Below, piece by piece: positions 46,303 through 55,155 of a DNA stretch of 64,000 nt. The notes beneath the pieces are model-generated. The model saw nothing but the letters and a program-made list of their open reading frames with translations, had not been told where the DNA came from and did not search any database. Position 1 is the stretch's first letter. Every line of letters starts with the position of its first letter. This DNA is from Bog-375 sp049698695. GTDB taxonomy: Bacteria > Acidobacteriota > Terriglobia > Bryobacterales > Bryobacteraceae. A program made the translations under genes and the position numbers. The stretch is taken from contig JBAVYH010000067.1 in NCBI GenBank assembly GCA_049698695.1, positions 4,200 to 68,199 of the forward strand, read 5' to 3'.

Positions 46303-46953
46303 TTACAGCGGCAATTGCCGCAGCAGGGCGGGAAAGACGGCCTGCGTGAAGCTGACGGCAGTCTGTTCGGCCCGCTCGACACCCGCCGGTCCCACCGGGA
46401 CCATGATTCTCACCAGCGCCGTATCGCTGCGCCGGTAGCGAATGGAATCCGCCACCGCCCAGAATTTGGCGGCGTACTCGGTGGCAATCACCCGGTTGTG
46501 GCTTTGATACCAATACAAGGTCACGCTTTTCTCATCCCCGCGCTCCACCACGTAACGGTTCACCTTGATCGGCGCGTCCCAACCGGGCACGCGCACGGAA
46601 AGGAAATCCGCCTTGACCGGCTCCCAGCCGGACCCCGGCAGGCAATTCTTCGGGGAGTGCGGCGCCTGGCCGTACCGCTGCGTCTTGAAGTAGGCGATGT
46701 ACAGGCCGGCCAGCTCCCTGGTGGTCTGATCCACATAGAACCGGTTTAGCGTGTCGTCCGCCTTGAGAACGTCCAGCACTTCTTTGTCGAGCGGGAAATC
46801 GCGATAAATCAGCCAATCGCTGATCACGGAGGGGAACAGAACCAGCGGCTGCACCGGCGGCGTGGTTTCCTGCCGCGATGCGAAGGCGTAAAACGCGACC
46901 GCCTCCAGCAGCAGGAGCACGGTCACCGCGCGCACGTACGGATTCTTCGTCAT
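46303..46953 (-). CDS. EpsI-type exosortase-associated protein
   Basis: 216 residues with one N-terminal membrane anchor (about 8-26) followed by the EpsI domain: SVISDWLIYRDFPLDKEVLD, AGLYIAYFKTQRYGQAPHSP, KNCLPGSGWEPV and LYWYQSHNRVIATEYAAKFW. It is the usual partner of exosortase and is here encoded directly downstream with a 4-base ATGA overlap. It is thought to act with exosortase in export of PEP-CTERM proteins and exopolysaccharide. The exact reaction is unknown. Confidence 0.92.
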   Translation of the reverse strand: MTKNPYVRAVTVLLLLEAVAFYAFASRQETTPPVQPLVLFPSVISDWLIYRDFPLDKEVLDVLKADDTLNRFYVDQTTRELAGLYIAYFKTQRYGQAPHSPKNCLPGSGWEPVKADFLSVRVPGWDAPIKVNRYVVERGDEKSVTLYWYQSHNRVIATEYAAKFWAVADSIRYRRSDTALVRIMVPVGPAGVERAEQTAVSFTQAVFPALLRQLPL

Positions 46954-47825
46954 ACCCGCGCCTGCCCTTTCTTCGCGCCGAACCTGGTCAGCAGAAGAAG
47001 AGCCCGGTGCAGCAGGAACAGAATCACCCCGGCGGCCAGAAAAATCACCATCCCGGTCGACTCATGGAAAAAACCTTCGGCGAGGTCGGTGCGGATCTCC
47101 GAAAGAATCCCGGTCACCATCACCCGCCCGGCATTGGCAACCAAAGCGACGGGAATCGTAGCCAGAAACAGCACGATTCGCAGCCAGGTCCGCTTCTCGA
47201 AGAAGTAGCCGTACACCAGAGACAGAAACGTCAGCGAAAGCAGCGAGCGGATGCCGCTGCAAGCTTCCACCACGGAAAGCTGCTGGTTGGGCAGATCGAG
47301 AATATTGCCTTCGCGCAGCACAGGAATGCCGATCCCGAGCAGCCCCGACGTCGCCATGCGGGTGGCCAGAATCTGCAGCGGGAAAGTGAGGCTGTTGTAG
47401 ACCACGGTGGGAATCGGCACCATGAAAAACAGCAGAAACAGCGGAAATGCCAGCTTGCGCAGCACCGGCTTTCCGCCCACCGTCCACACCACCCCGATCA
47501 GGGTTACCACCAGCGCCGTGCGCGCCGTGAACAGCTCCACTCCCAACGTGCCGATGAGGAGTTGCACGCCGCCCCATGCCACCAGCAGCAGACCCCACCA
47601 GGTGGGACGAGCCTCGGTGGCCAGCAACTCCCGGCGGCGCTGCCAGACGATGTACCCCGCCACCAGGGGCACGAAGAATCCGTGTCCCATGTCGGGATCG
47701 CTCCACCACTGGAGAATGAGCCTCTGCAGGATTGCCGCGTAGCAGACCAGCAGCGGCACCGCCATCCACGCGATGGCCGCCCATGGCACGCGCGTCTTTG
47801 GCGTGGGTTCCGCGATAGCCGTCAT
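46950..47825 (-). CDS. Exosortase
   Basis: Eight-helix membrane transpeptidase that recognises and cuts PEP-CTERM tags. 291 residues with the catalytic triad in place: C189 (SVVEACSGIRSLLSLTFLSL), R234 (ALVANAGRVMVTGI) and H254 (AEGFFHESTGMVIFLAAG). EpsI follows in an overlapping frame. One PEP-CTERM substrate is at 27258. Its first 14 codons plus about 99 upstream bases are duplicated at 54906, so its promoter region is split from its former neighbour by about 7 kb. The xrt subtype cannot be set without a tree. Confidence 0.93.
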   Translation of the reverse strand: MTAIAEPTPKTRVPWAAIAWMAVPLLVCYAAILQRLILQWWSDPDMGHGFFVPLVAGYIVWQRRRELLATEARPTWWGLLLVAWGGVQLLIGTLGVELFTARTALVVTLIGVVWTVGGKPVLRKLAFPLFLLFFMVPIPTVVYNSLTFPLQILATRMATSGLLGIGIPVLREGNILDLPNQQLSVVEACSGIRSLLSLTFLSLVYGYFFEKRTWLRIVLFLATIPVALVANAGRVMVTGILSEIRTDLAEGFFHESTGMVIFLAAGVILFLLHRALLLLTRFGAKKGQARV

Positions 47826-47924
47826 AGATCTGCGTTTATGATAACAACCATCGCCGCGGCACGCCCGCGATCAGTACGGCGATGTCGCGCGGTTCGCACA
47901 CCGCGTCCGGCTCAGGCAGGAAGT
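47784..47924. repeat. 141-bp direct repeat, left copy (exosortase 5' end and upstream region)
   Basis: Identical at 137 of 141 positions to 54906-55046 (mismatches near 47826, 47840, 47891 and 47893), in the same orientation and 7122 bases apart. It spans the first 14 codons of the exosortase gene and its upstream region, and ends 5 bases from the stop codon of the kinase gene. It marks the left edge of an inserted segment. Confidence 0.95.
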
Positions 47925-47929
47925 CAGCG

Positions 47930-50776
47930 TCACTTCAACGTCAGGAGCCAGATATCCGATTCGGTCACGCGCCGCGAGAAGTACGCCGTTTTCCCCTCGC
48001 GGGTGAGCTGCGGTGGGCCTAGGATGTCGCGTGTTACGGAGAAGATCTTCCGGACCTGCTTTGACCGCGTGTCGACGATGTAGAATGCCTTGCCGGCCGC
48101 GACGAACAGCACGCGGTTGCTGTGGGGCAGCCACACCGGCCATTGGCCGAAGTCGGTCAGCCGTTCGTATTTGCGCGAGCGCAGCGAATACATCACAATC
48201 CCTTGTGTCGCCGAATCCACGTGACCGACGAGGTGTTCGCCGTCGGGCGACCACGAATTCACCAGCAAGTGGACGGATGGAGGGTCGAGCGGCGGCAGCA
48301 CATCCGGAGTCTGTTGTTTCCACGGGCGATTCGGGTCGAAGATCCAAAGTTTCCATTTGACGAGCGGCGCTTCGATCGCGCCGACCGTCGCGATCCGCGA
48401 GCCGTCCGGAGACCATGCAAGGTACCCTGCTCCACCTTCCGTGAGCTGCTGCAGGTCGCTGCCGTCGGGTCTGATCTTCCACAGCTCCAGGTGGCCGCTA
48501 CGATTTGAGAAACAGGCAATCCACTTGCCATCCGGCGACCAACGAGGCATGCGATCGGTCGCAGAATCGCTCGTCAGTTGCCGCATCGCCGTGCCGTCCG
48601 GGTGTGCGACGTAGAGGTGTCCTCCAGGTTGCACGAGCGAGTAGAATGCAACCCACTCGCCGTCCGGCGAAGGATCGGGATCCGACCAGCGCAGCGAGCC
48701 GGTGGTCGCCCAAGCCGGTTCTCCTTTTGGGGCGCCGGAAGGATCCAGCGCCAGTTGCTGAATGTTCGCCGTGACGAGTACCGATGTGTACGCGATGCGT
48801 TTCCCGTCGGCGGAGAGGCTCGGGTGGGCGAGGTACGGCGCTGGCGTTGTGATCGGTTCAGGCTCTGCCCTTGCCTTGCCGGACGTTTCATCGATCAGGA
48901 CACGCCAGAGATTCGTGCTGCCGCCCCTGTCGCTCGCGTAATAGAGATACTTCCCATCCGGAGACCATACGGGATTCCAGTTGGTGGCCCTATCGCCGGT
49001 CACCTGTGTGGGAGTTCCGCCTGTGACCGAGATCGTCCACAGCTCTGCCTGGGCCGGATTGCCCAGCCGGTGTGTGTAGGCGATACGACGGTTGTGTGGC
49101 GACCAGCTCGCCAAGACGGCGTCTCCCTCGTTGAGCCGACGCGCTTTTCCGTTGGTCACTGTGACGACCCACAACTCGCTGCGCGTATCCACGTTCTGCG
49201 GATTTAGTTCGACGTTTTCGGTCGTGAAGGCGAGTTGGGTGCCGTCGGGCGACCATGATGGCTTGAAGCCCATATGCGTAACGCGTCTGGCCGCCTCGCC
49301 CGTGCGGCCCATGACGAAGATGCCGCCCCCCTCGCGGCTGGAGCGGAAGGCGATGCGCTCGCCGTCCGGCGAGAACACCGGCTGGTCGTCGTCAACCGTT
49401 GGATCCTTGCTGAGGTCGAAGGGGTTCTGCCCGCTGACGCTCTGTAGATAAATCTGGCGGCCTCTGGCGCTGGCACCCGCATAGACCAGCCACTTCCCGT
49501 CGGGTGAGAGACTCGGGAACCACTCGACGCCGGGTTGCGACGTCAATTGCGAGAACTCCGCGTGAACCAAAGTGGGCCGCGGGCTCCCTGTTTGCCCGGC
49601 ACGCCGGAAGATTGCGTATCCCGTGATGACCATTAGAACGCCCACAACGATCAGCACGAACCGCTTGGGCAGCCTCCGCCGGGTGCCGGGGCGCACGAAC
49701 TCGAGCGCTTCGCCAGACGCGGCCCGCAGCTGCAAATCTTCGAGATCGCTGTGAAGGTCTACCGCGCTCTGGTAGCGCCGGGCAGCATCTTTTACGAGGC
49801 AGCGCCTGACGATGCGATCGAGGTCGCGTGGGACCGCTGGATTGACCTCGGCGGGAGCGGGCGGCGAGTCCTTGAGGATCGATGAAATTACCGACATCGC
49901 GCTGTCGCCGCGAAATGGGCGAGTGCCGGTGGCCATCTCGTAAAGCACCACGCCCAGCGAGAAAATGTCGGATCGCGCGTCGACCTTCTGTCCCTGTGCC
50001 TGCTCCGGAGACATGTAAGCAGGTGTGCCCATGATCCGGCCTTCCATCGTCACCGTGCTTTCGTGCCTAGGCCCCAGTTCCGCCCTCCGGGCTAAGCCGA
50101 AATCCAGCAGCTTCACCAGCCCATCGGTGTTCAGCATGATGTTGCCCGGCTTCAGATCCCGATGGATCACACCTGCCGCGTGGGCCTTCGCCAGTCCGCC
50201 GGCGATCTGCACCGCGTAGTCCAGGGTTTCATCCAGCCCCATTCCCCCGGCAGGGATGATCTTGGTCAGCGACTTGCCCTCCACGTACTCCATGGCGAAA
50301 AAGTCCACGCCGTTATCGGAGCCGACCTCGTATGTGCCTACGATGTTCGGGTGATTCAGTGCGGAAGCGGCGCGGGCTTCGCGCAGCAATCGCGACCGCC
50401 ATTCGGGGTCGGATGCATACTCCGGTGGAAGGACCTTGAGCGCTACCGGCCGGTGAAGTTGCGTATCGAAGGCACGGTACACAGCCCCCATGCCGCCTTC
50501 ACCAAGCTTCTCTTGAATCTCGTAGTGGGCGACCCGCTGCCCGATGGCTGGCAAGGCTGCGTCCGAAGGCGTATTCCGGCTGCCCGCCTCGGACTCCCAC
50601 GCGGGCCGGTCGAGCAGGTCGTCCGCCGACGGCTGCGCCAACAGAGACTCCACCTCGCGCCGCAAGTCGTCATGCCCGGCGCAGGCGACCGTAAGAAATA
50701 CCGCCCGTTCCTCAGGCTCGCGTTCCGACGCCTCCTGGTAAATCTCCTTGATGCGTTTCCAGCGGGCTGAATCCAT
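47930..50776 (-). CDS. Transmembrane Ser/Thr protein kinase with TolB-like propeller
   Basis: 948 residues. An N-terminal ~80-residue helical lead precedes the kinase domain (about 85-350): P-loop LGEGGMGAVYRAFD (92-105), K114, HRDLKPGN (205-212), DFG (225-227) and GTPAYMSPEQAQGQKVDARS. A membrane segment (about 373-391) and an extracytoplasmic six-bladed TolB/WD40-like beta-propeller (repeats of the SPDGxxIA type) fill the rest. It phosphorylates Ser/Thr on proteins, probably sensing a ligand through the propeller. Its stop lies at the left edge of the repeat-bounded segment, and the ECF sigma gene is upstream on the same strand. Confidence 0.93.
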   Translation of the reverse strand: MDSARWKRIKEIYQEASEREPEERAVFLTVACAGHDDLRREVESLLAQPSADDLLDRPAWESEAGSRNTPSDAALPAIGQRVAHYEIQEKLGEGGMGAVYRAFDTQLHRPVALKVLPPEYASDPEWRSRLLREARAASALNHPNIVGTYEVGSDNGVDFFAMEYVEGKSLTKIIPAGGMGLDETLDYAVQIAGGLAKAHAAGVIHRDLKPGNIMLNTDGLVKLLDFGLARRAELGPRHESTVTMEGRIMGTPAYMSPEQAQGQKVDARSDIFSLGVVLYEMATGTRPFRGDSAMSVISSILKDSPPAPAEVNPAVPRDLDRIVRRCLVKDAARRYQSAVDLHSDLEDLQLRAASGEALEFVRPGTRRRLPKRFVLIVVGVLMVITGYAIFRRAGQTGSPRPTLVHAEFSQLTSQPGVEWFPSLSPDGKWLVYAGASARGRQIYLQSVSGQNPFDLSKDPTVDDDQPVFSPDGERIAFRSSREGGGIFVMGRTGEAARRVTHMGFKPSWSPDGTQLAFTTENVELNPQNVDTRSELWVVTVTNGKARRLNEGDAVLASWSPHNRRIAYTHRLGNPAQAELWTISVTGGTPTQVTGDRATNWNPVWSPDGKYLYYASDRGGSTNLWRVLIDETSGKARAEPEPITTPAPYLAHPSLSADGKRIAYTSVLVTANIQQLALDPSGAPKGEPAWATTGSLRWSDPDPSPDGEWVAFYSLVQPGGHLYVAHPDGTAMRQLTSDSATDRMPRWSPDGKWIACFSNRSGHLELWKIRPDGSDLQQLTEGGAGYLAWSPDGSRIATVGAIEAPLVKWKLWIFDPNRPWKQQTPDVLPPLDPPSVHLLVNSWSPDGEHLVGHVDSATQGIVMYSLRSRKYERLTDFGQWPVWLPHSNRVLFVAAGKAFYIVDTRSKQVRKIFSVTRDILGPPQLTREGKTAYFSRRVTESDIWLLTLK

Positions 50777-51284
50777 AACAGCCTGGGCGGATTATAGCAC
50801 CGCAAAATCGCAAATCCCATGGCGTTGACATGGCCTTGTCATTGCCGCAGGGCGGGATTCGGGCGCCGCGGGCCTTATGTCGGCTTCTGGAAGACCGCGA
50901 CGCTCGGTCGAGATTTTCTACGGCCTGCTGATCCTCATGTCCGCGAACGCCGTCGATTCGCTGGTGGGCAGGGCTCGATAGCTATCACTGACGCTGTACC
51001 TGTGCATCGCGACCGCGTTTCAGACGGCGTACGCTCGAACCCGATCGCCCGACGAAAGGTTCAACCGAGTCATACGGGCGGCCTGGGATGACTCCCCAGT
51101 CCACCGGCGCATCAATCATCACTGACGTGCTTCAGCGACCGGCGTGATGGGCCATCCGGCGCGCGAGCCTGCCTTTTGCGGAACCTAGATACGGTCAATG
51201 TGCGGCCGGAACAGGGACGAATGCCGGACGATCCGGAAATCACACGCGCCGGCCGCCCGCTCACCGGGATCCAGATTTCAGCGT
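50777..51284. other. 508-base gap between kinase and sigma genes
   Basis: No convincing gene. Short stretches translate to possible membrane-like remnants (for example VEIFYGLLILMSANAVDSLV at about 50910-50970, followed by a stop, then LSLTLYLCIATAFQTAYA in the same frame neighbourhood), which may be a decayed gene. No repeat or RNA was recognised. Confidence 0.35.
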
Positions 51285-51914
51285 CTATGGCTTCGTGACA
51301 CGACCCTTCCCAATCTCTCTCCGCAGCCAGGCTTTGGCCAGCTTCCAGTCCCGCATGACGCTCTGCGGCGAGATCTCCAGCACCTCGGCGGTCTCATCCA
51401 CACTGAGCCCGCCGAAAAAGCGCATCTCGACCACCTCCGCCTGGCGGGCATCCATTTTGGCCAGATGCTCCAGCGCCTCGTGGATAGCCAGGATCTCCTC
51501 CGCCCGTCCGGACCCCATGTCCGGAATCTGGTCCAGGTCAATGCCGGTGGATGTGCCGACGCCCCGGGGCAACCCGCCGCGCTTCTGAGACCACCGGATA
51601 CGGGCGGCGTCCACGAGGATGCCCCGCATGATTCGAGCAGCTACAGCATAGAAGTGCGCACGGTCCTGCCACCTTGCGCTGTGTATCTCCACCAGCCGGA
51701 TGTAGGCTTCGTGAACCAAAGCCGTCGTTTGGAGGTTCCCGTAATCGCCGCCGCGCATGTGCCGCCGTGCCAGCCGCTTCAGCTCCCGGTACACGTGGGG
51801 GATGAGGTTGTCCAGGGCGGTGGGCTCACCCCTCTCCCAAGCCCTCAACATACCGGTGATCTCGTGCGTAGAGGCGGCGTTCATCGGCACCGGAAAGAAT
51901 TCCTCTGGAAACAT
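51285..51914 (-). CDS. ECF sigma factor (TIGR02999-like)
   Basis: 209 residues. The sigma-2 region is LDNLIPHVYRELKRLARRHM, with TTALVHEAYIRLVEIHSARW and DRAHFYAVAARIMRGILVDA. Sigma-4 has RQAEVVEMRFFGGLSVDETA followed by EVLEISPQSVMRDWKLAKAW. This pattern fits the ECF group common in Acidobacteria next to PknB-type kinases, which regulate such sigma factors by phosphorylation. No anti-sigma gene is adjacent. ATG at 51881 (MNAAST) is an alternative start. Divergent from the secreted protein at 52007. Confidence 0.9.
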   Translation of the reverse strand: MFPEEFFPVPMNAASTHEITGMLRAWERGEPTALDNLIPHVYRELKRLARRHMRGGDYGNLQTTALVHEAYIRLVEIHSARWQDRAHFYAVAARIMRGILVDAARIRWSQKRGGLPRGVGTSTGIDLDQIPDMGSGRAEEILAIHEALEHLAKMDARQAEVVEMRFFGGLSVDETAEVLEISPQSVMRDWKLAKAWLRREIGKGRVTKP

Positions 51915-52006
51915 TGTAGCTTTCCCCCGCCGTTTTCGATTCCCTAAGTGAGGGCTGGCGCTGCCTCAGAACCGCGCCTGGCCACCAAATCTAAGGAGGT
52001 TTGACC

Positions 52007-52573
52007 ATGAGACGGAAAAGCATTGTCGCATTGACCTTCGTTTTCGCGCTAGCATTCGCAGCCGTCCTTCTCCCCGTGCCCGCTTCACATGCGCAGGCGC
52101 AGCATGGATGCAAGGCATTTCACGGGATCGTGCAGGGCAGCCTGCCCACTTCAAATCAGTTCGCATCTACAGACACATGGGGCGGCCCGGTCTATGCCAG
52201 CCTTGCCGGCGAGTTTCTCTCCGGCGGCATGTCGGGCAACGACGGAACTCAGATCGGACAAGGAGCGGTTTCGATCCTGAGAGACGGGGTATATAAGCTC
52301 TGCTTCGCCGCGTCTGGGGCTTGGTTGGGCGGACAGGGTGACTGCTTCACCTATGAAGTTCCCCATGCCGTAGTGATCTGGCCCGCTGCGAATTGGTTGG
52401 GCAGCTACAAGGCCAACGCGAATATTGTGAAGGGAACCGGTAGATTTGCGTCTGCTTCGGGACAGTTGGACGTCGCCGGCCCATTCATCCTCTGGACCGA
52501 TGCCAGCAGCCCGTTTGGCGTGAGCGGACGATGGAACGGTGAATTCAGCGGCAATATTTGCGGTGTCCAGTAA
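52007..52573 (+). CDS. Secreted protein of unknown function
   Basis: About 188 residues. AAGGAGG ends seven bases before ATG 52007. The signal peptide is RRKSIVALTFVFALAFAAVL with cleavage near SHAQA. The mature part has four or more Cys (CKAFHGIVQG, CFAASG, DCFTYEVPHA and NICGVQ at the end) and beta-rich repeats of GxGRFxxASG type, similar to lipocalin/allene-oxide-cyclase-like barrels, though I cannot confirm the fold. Its last 130 bases have a degraded second copy at 54043, so a tandem paralogue was once present. It is divergent from the ECF sigma gene. Confidence 0.75.
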   Translation: MRRKSIVALTFVFALAFAAVLLPVPASHAQAQHGCKAFHGIVQGSLPTSNQFASTDTWGGPVYASLAGEFLSGGMSGNDGTQIGQGAVSILRDGVYKLCFAASGAWLGGQGDCFTYEVPHAVVIWPAANWLGSYKANANIVKGTGRFASASGQLDVAGPFILWTDASSPFGVSGRWNGEFSGNICGVQ

Positions 52574-52724
52574 TTACCCTGCTCCGCCGTTCTGAGCCGC
52601 TGCGTTGGGATCCCGGCCGGTCACGCCCGGCCGCGCATCGGAGGTGCGGCTGCCCATGGCCGCCCTTGGAAACATTCCCTCTGACCTCAGGGAATGACGA
52701 GCTGAATGGATTGAAAGGAGAATC

Positions 52725-54023
52725 ATGAAACGTTTCAACGTGTTGGCATTGGTTTTGTGTGCGTGCCTTGTAACGGTGGCACGGGCGCAGCAAAGTCCGG
52801 GCCCGCCACACTCTGGTAAACAACGGCTCCTCCGGCATCGGGTTCTGAGCGGGATGCCGAATACTCCTAATGCAACCGGCAATCTGAGCTATTATGGACC
52901 GCCGGCTCACGACGGCAGCCTGAAAACCTGGGACCTCGGCCATCACCCTGGCGGGAGTTGGGCCGATTTGTATGGCGTCAACAACCTGGAAGTTGCGGCC
53001 GGGTGGGGCGACGTCGACGGTCAAACGCGAATGATCGGTGTACCGCTCTTTGGTCCCAGCGCCGGCAAATGGTTCGACAGCGGCATAAGTAGCGATGATG
53101 TTGACGGCTGGAGTGTTGAGGGTGGCAGGATATCTGATACCGGTCTGATCGTGGGCGGCATCAAGGGCGAGAATGGCCATGCAAGGGCCTACGCCTGGAC
53201 TCCGAACCACCCCGGGATCGACTTGGGCACTCTTGAGGGCGATATCGGCAGCGTTGCTATTGCTGTCAACCACACCGGAACGCTGATCGTCGGCGTGAGC
53301 TACCAGGAGACAAAGGCGACCCCCGTTGCCTGGACGCCGCAACTCGGGTGGCAACAGGGCAGGCCGGCCATAACTTGGAAGATCCACGAGCTTCCTACCG
53401 GCGGTATGGAGCAACCCGGGCAAGTCTTCGCCGGTGTGACTCTGAACTGGTGGGGCTCCTGGGGCGTCAATGATCTCGGCCAGATCGCCGGGGACGCCTG
53501 GAGCGACGACTATGATGAAACTGCCGTGGTGTGGAACCCCATCCGCGGCTCCAACGGATGGGAAGTCCAACAGCTTCCCCATCAGTCTAGTTTCGGATTT
53601 GTCGCTGATCACAAGTACACCGAAGCCCTTTCCATCAACAATCTGGGTGAAATCGCGGGCGACGTGAGTATAGACTACTGGTGGCCCGCTCTTCCCGCTA
53701 TCTGGAGGATCTCACCCAGCACACATACTTGGCAGCTGACTGAGCTACCGACCCTTTCGGGACAGAGGTTCGGATGGAACGTCGCGTGGAGCATCAATGA
53801 AATCGGTGACGTGGTGGGACTCAGCACGCCGGTCTGTTGCAATTCGGATGACTGGACTTCGATAGCCACCCGCTGGCTGACCAAGAATTCCAGTTTCGTG
53901 AAGGCCATTGGCTTTCCGGGTGATGCTAGCCAGGCGTACCAGGTGAATAGCTTCGGAATCGCGGCGGGTTCCTACAGCTCCGGCGGCGGCCCGGATCAGG
54001 CGTTTTCTGCTTCCATCCACTGA
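52725..54023 (+). CDS. Secreted HAF-repeat protein
   Basis: 432 residues; SD AAGGAG lies ahead of ATG 52725. The signal peptide MKRFNVLALVLCACLVTVAR is cleaved near ARAQQ. The body consists of repeats of the form INxxGxIAGxxxxxxxxxAxxW (for example SWGVNDLGQIAGDAWSDD, ALSINNLGEIAGDVSIDY, AWSINEIGDVVGLSTP and GWSVEGGRISDTGLIVGGIK), the HAF pattern of a propeller-like extracellular protein. No catalytic motif is seen. It lies in the repeat-bounded segment and follows the other secreted gene. Confidence 0.82.
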   Translation: MKRFNVLALVLCACLVTVARAQQSPGPPHSGKQRLLRHRVLSGMPNTPNATGNLSYYGPPAHDGSLKTWDLGHHPGGSWADLYGVNNLEVAAGWGDVDGQTRMIGVPLFGPSAGKWFDSGISSDDVDGWSVEGGRISDTGLIVGGIKGENGHARAYAWTPNHPGIDLGTLEGDIGSVAIAVNHTGTLIVGVSYQETKATPVAWTPQLGWQQGRPAITWKIHELPTGGMEQPGQVFAGVTLNWWGSWGVNDLGQIAGDAWSDDYDETAVVWNPIRGSNGWEVQQLPHQSSFGFVADHKYTEALSINNLGEIAGDVSIDYWWPALPAIWRISPSTHTWQLTELPTLSGQRFGWNVAWSINEIGDVVGLSTPVCCNSDDWTSIATRWLTKNSSFVKAIGFPGDASQAYQVNSFGIAAGSYSSGGGPDQAFSASIH

Positions 54024-54042
54024 TCCGCGAATTGAGGGGCAG

Positions 54043-54172
54043 ATGCCCACAGCCCGTCTGGTGTGAGCGAACGATGGAATGGTGAATTCGGCGGCAGTAT
54101 TTGCGGCGTCCAGTAGTTACCTCCGGCATTCTTAGCCGCTGCATGGGGCTCCGGACCGGCCACGCCCAGCCT
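54043..54172 (+). repeat. Degraded second copy of the 3' end of the secreted-protein gene
   Basis: Matches 52502-52632 at roughly 80%, including codons for GVSxRWNGEFxGxICGVQ and the stop, plus about 60 bases of 3' flank. It is a remnant of a tandem paralogue. The N-terminal codons of the following open frame (from 54101) lie inside it. Confidence 0.8.
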
Positions 54173-54865
54173 TGGACACGGCCTGCCGATCCGGCCCTCG
54201 CGAGGAACGCCGAAGGCAACCAAAGATCGAACAATGGGTTGATACCTGCCCGGCCTCCGATCCGGCAATCCAGCAGATCCGCGGATTTTGATATCCGGCT
54301 CGACAACGTCCCCGTGACCCAGTTCGCCTGCGTGGAGCCGTACACCCAGACGCCTCTGGAGCAGTTCTCGCTGCCGACCGTGGTCCTGCAGGTTCTTCGC
54401 CTGATGTATTACCTGGACACGGGCCGATCTGGGTACCTCCCCTGGACGAACCTACGGCTGTACGACTGGGCGAAATCAAAACTCGAGGGAATCGACATAC
54501 GCTCCGACTATGGTGCGAACCAATACTGCGAGGCGATCAACGGTCGGCAATACATGACGTTCAACGGCACGACTCGCGACGATGCGAACAAAGCATACTC
54601 ACTCAGCCTTGACGGACTTTTGTCGAATCTGACGGCGCTTGCTCACGAGGCTCGCCATGTGGACGGATTTCGGCATGTAAGTTGCTGCGGCATTCCGCAG
54701 GGCTGCGATCAGACGTGCGACGAGAAGAACCTCTCGCCCTACGAAATCCAGTTCTATCTGCAGCGGGCGTGGCTTACGGGGAAGAATTTGAACCTCAACT
54801 TGGCATGCCTCGATCCGGCTGGACTGCTGCGATGCAAAGCCAGAGGCGCTTCCGGCTTCAACTGA
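54101..54865 (+). CDS. HExxH-motif protein, probably 5'-truncated
   Basis: The open frame is 254 residues, but its first ~55 residues are read from the degraded repeat and look artificial. The believable part starts near DFDIRLDNVPVTQFACVEPY (about residue 62). LSNLTALAHEARHVDGFRHV (HEARH at 182-186) gives a zincin motif, and CCGIPQGCDQTCDE supplies Cys. No signal peptide is seen. The original 5' end, with its export signal, may be lost, making this a fragment or chimera. The family was not recognised beyond the HExxH motif. Confidence 0.5.
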   Translation: MRRPVVTSGILSRCMGLRTGHAQPWTRPADPALARNAEGNQRSNNGLIPARPPIRQSSRSADFDIRLDNVPVTQFACVEPYTQTPLEQFSLPTVVLQVLRLMYYLDTGRSGYLPWTNLRLYDWAKSKLEGIDIRSDYGANQYCEAINGRQYMTFNGTTRDDANKAYSLSLDGLLSNLTALAHEARHVDGFRHVSCCGIPQGCDQTCDEKNLSPYEIQFYLQRAWLTGKNLNLNLACLDPAGLLRCKARGASGFN

Positions 54866-54905
54866 GATCGGCGGCGATTGCCAGCCGGGGCCGTATCCTT
54901 ACATC

Positions 54906-55046
54906 TGGCACGCGCGTCTTTGGCGTGGGTTCCGCGATAGCCGTCATGGATCTGCGTTTATCATAACAACCATCGCCGCGGCACGCCCGCGATCAGTACG
55001 GCGATGTCGCGCAGCTCGCACACCGCGTCCGGCTCAGGCAGGAAGT
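54906..55046. repeat. 141-bp direct repeat, right copy (exosortase 5' fragment)
   Basis: Right partner of 47784-47924. On the minus strand it holds ATG (54945-54947) and 14 codons of exosortase (MTAIAEPTPKTRVP) before the match ends, plus the same upstream region. It marks the right edge of the inserted segment and leaves a dead exosortase start that points back into the segment. Confidence 0.95.
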
Positions 55047-55155
55047 GACTGACCCTTCCGGTCGCGTCGCGGCACATCAACCGCTGGGGGGATCCCCCCG
55101 CATGCCACCCGCACGGGCGGCGGGCCTTTCGGATCGGTTAGAATGGCTCTTTCAC

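Noticed and set aside
50819..51091. 90-codon plus-strand frame between kinase and sigma genes
   Set aside because: No ribosome site or motif; the region looks like decayed sequence.
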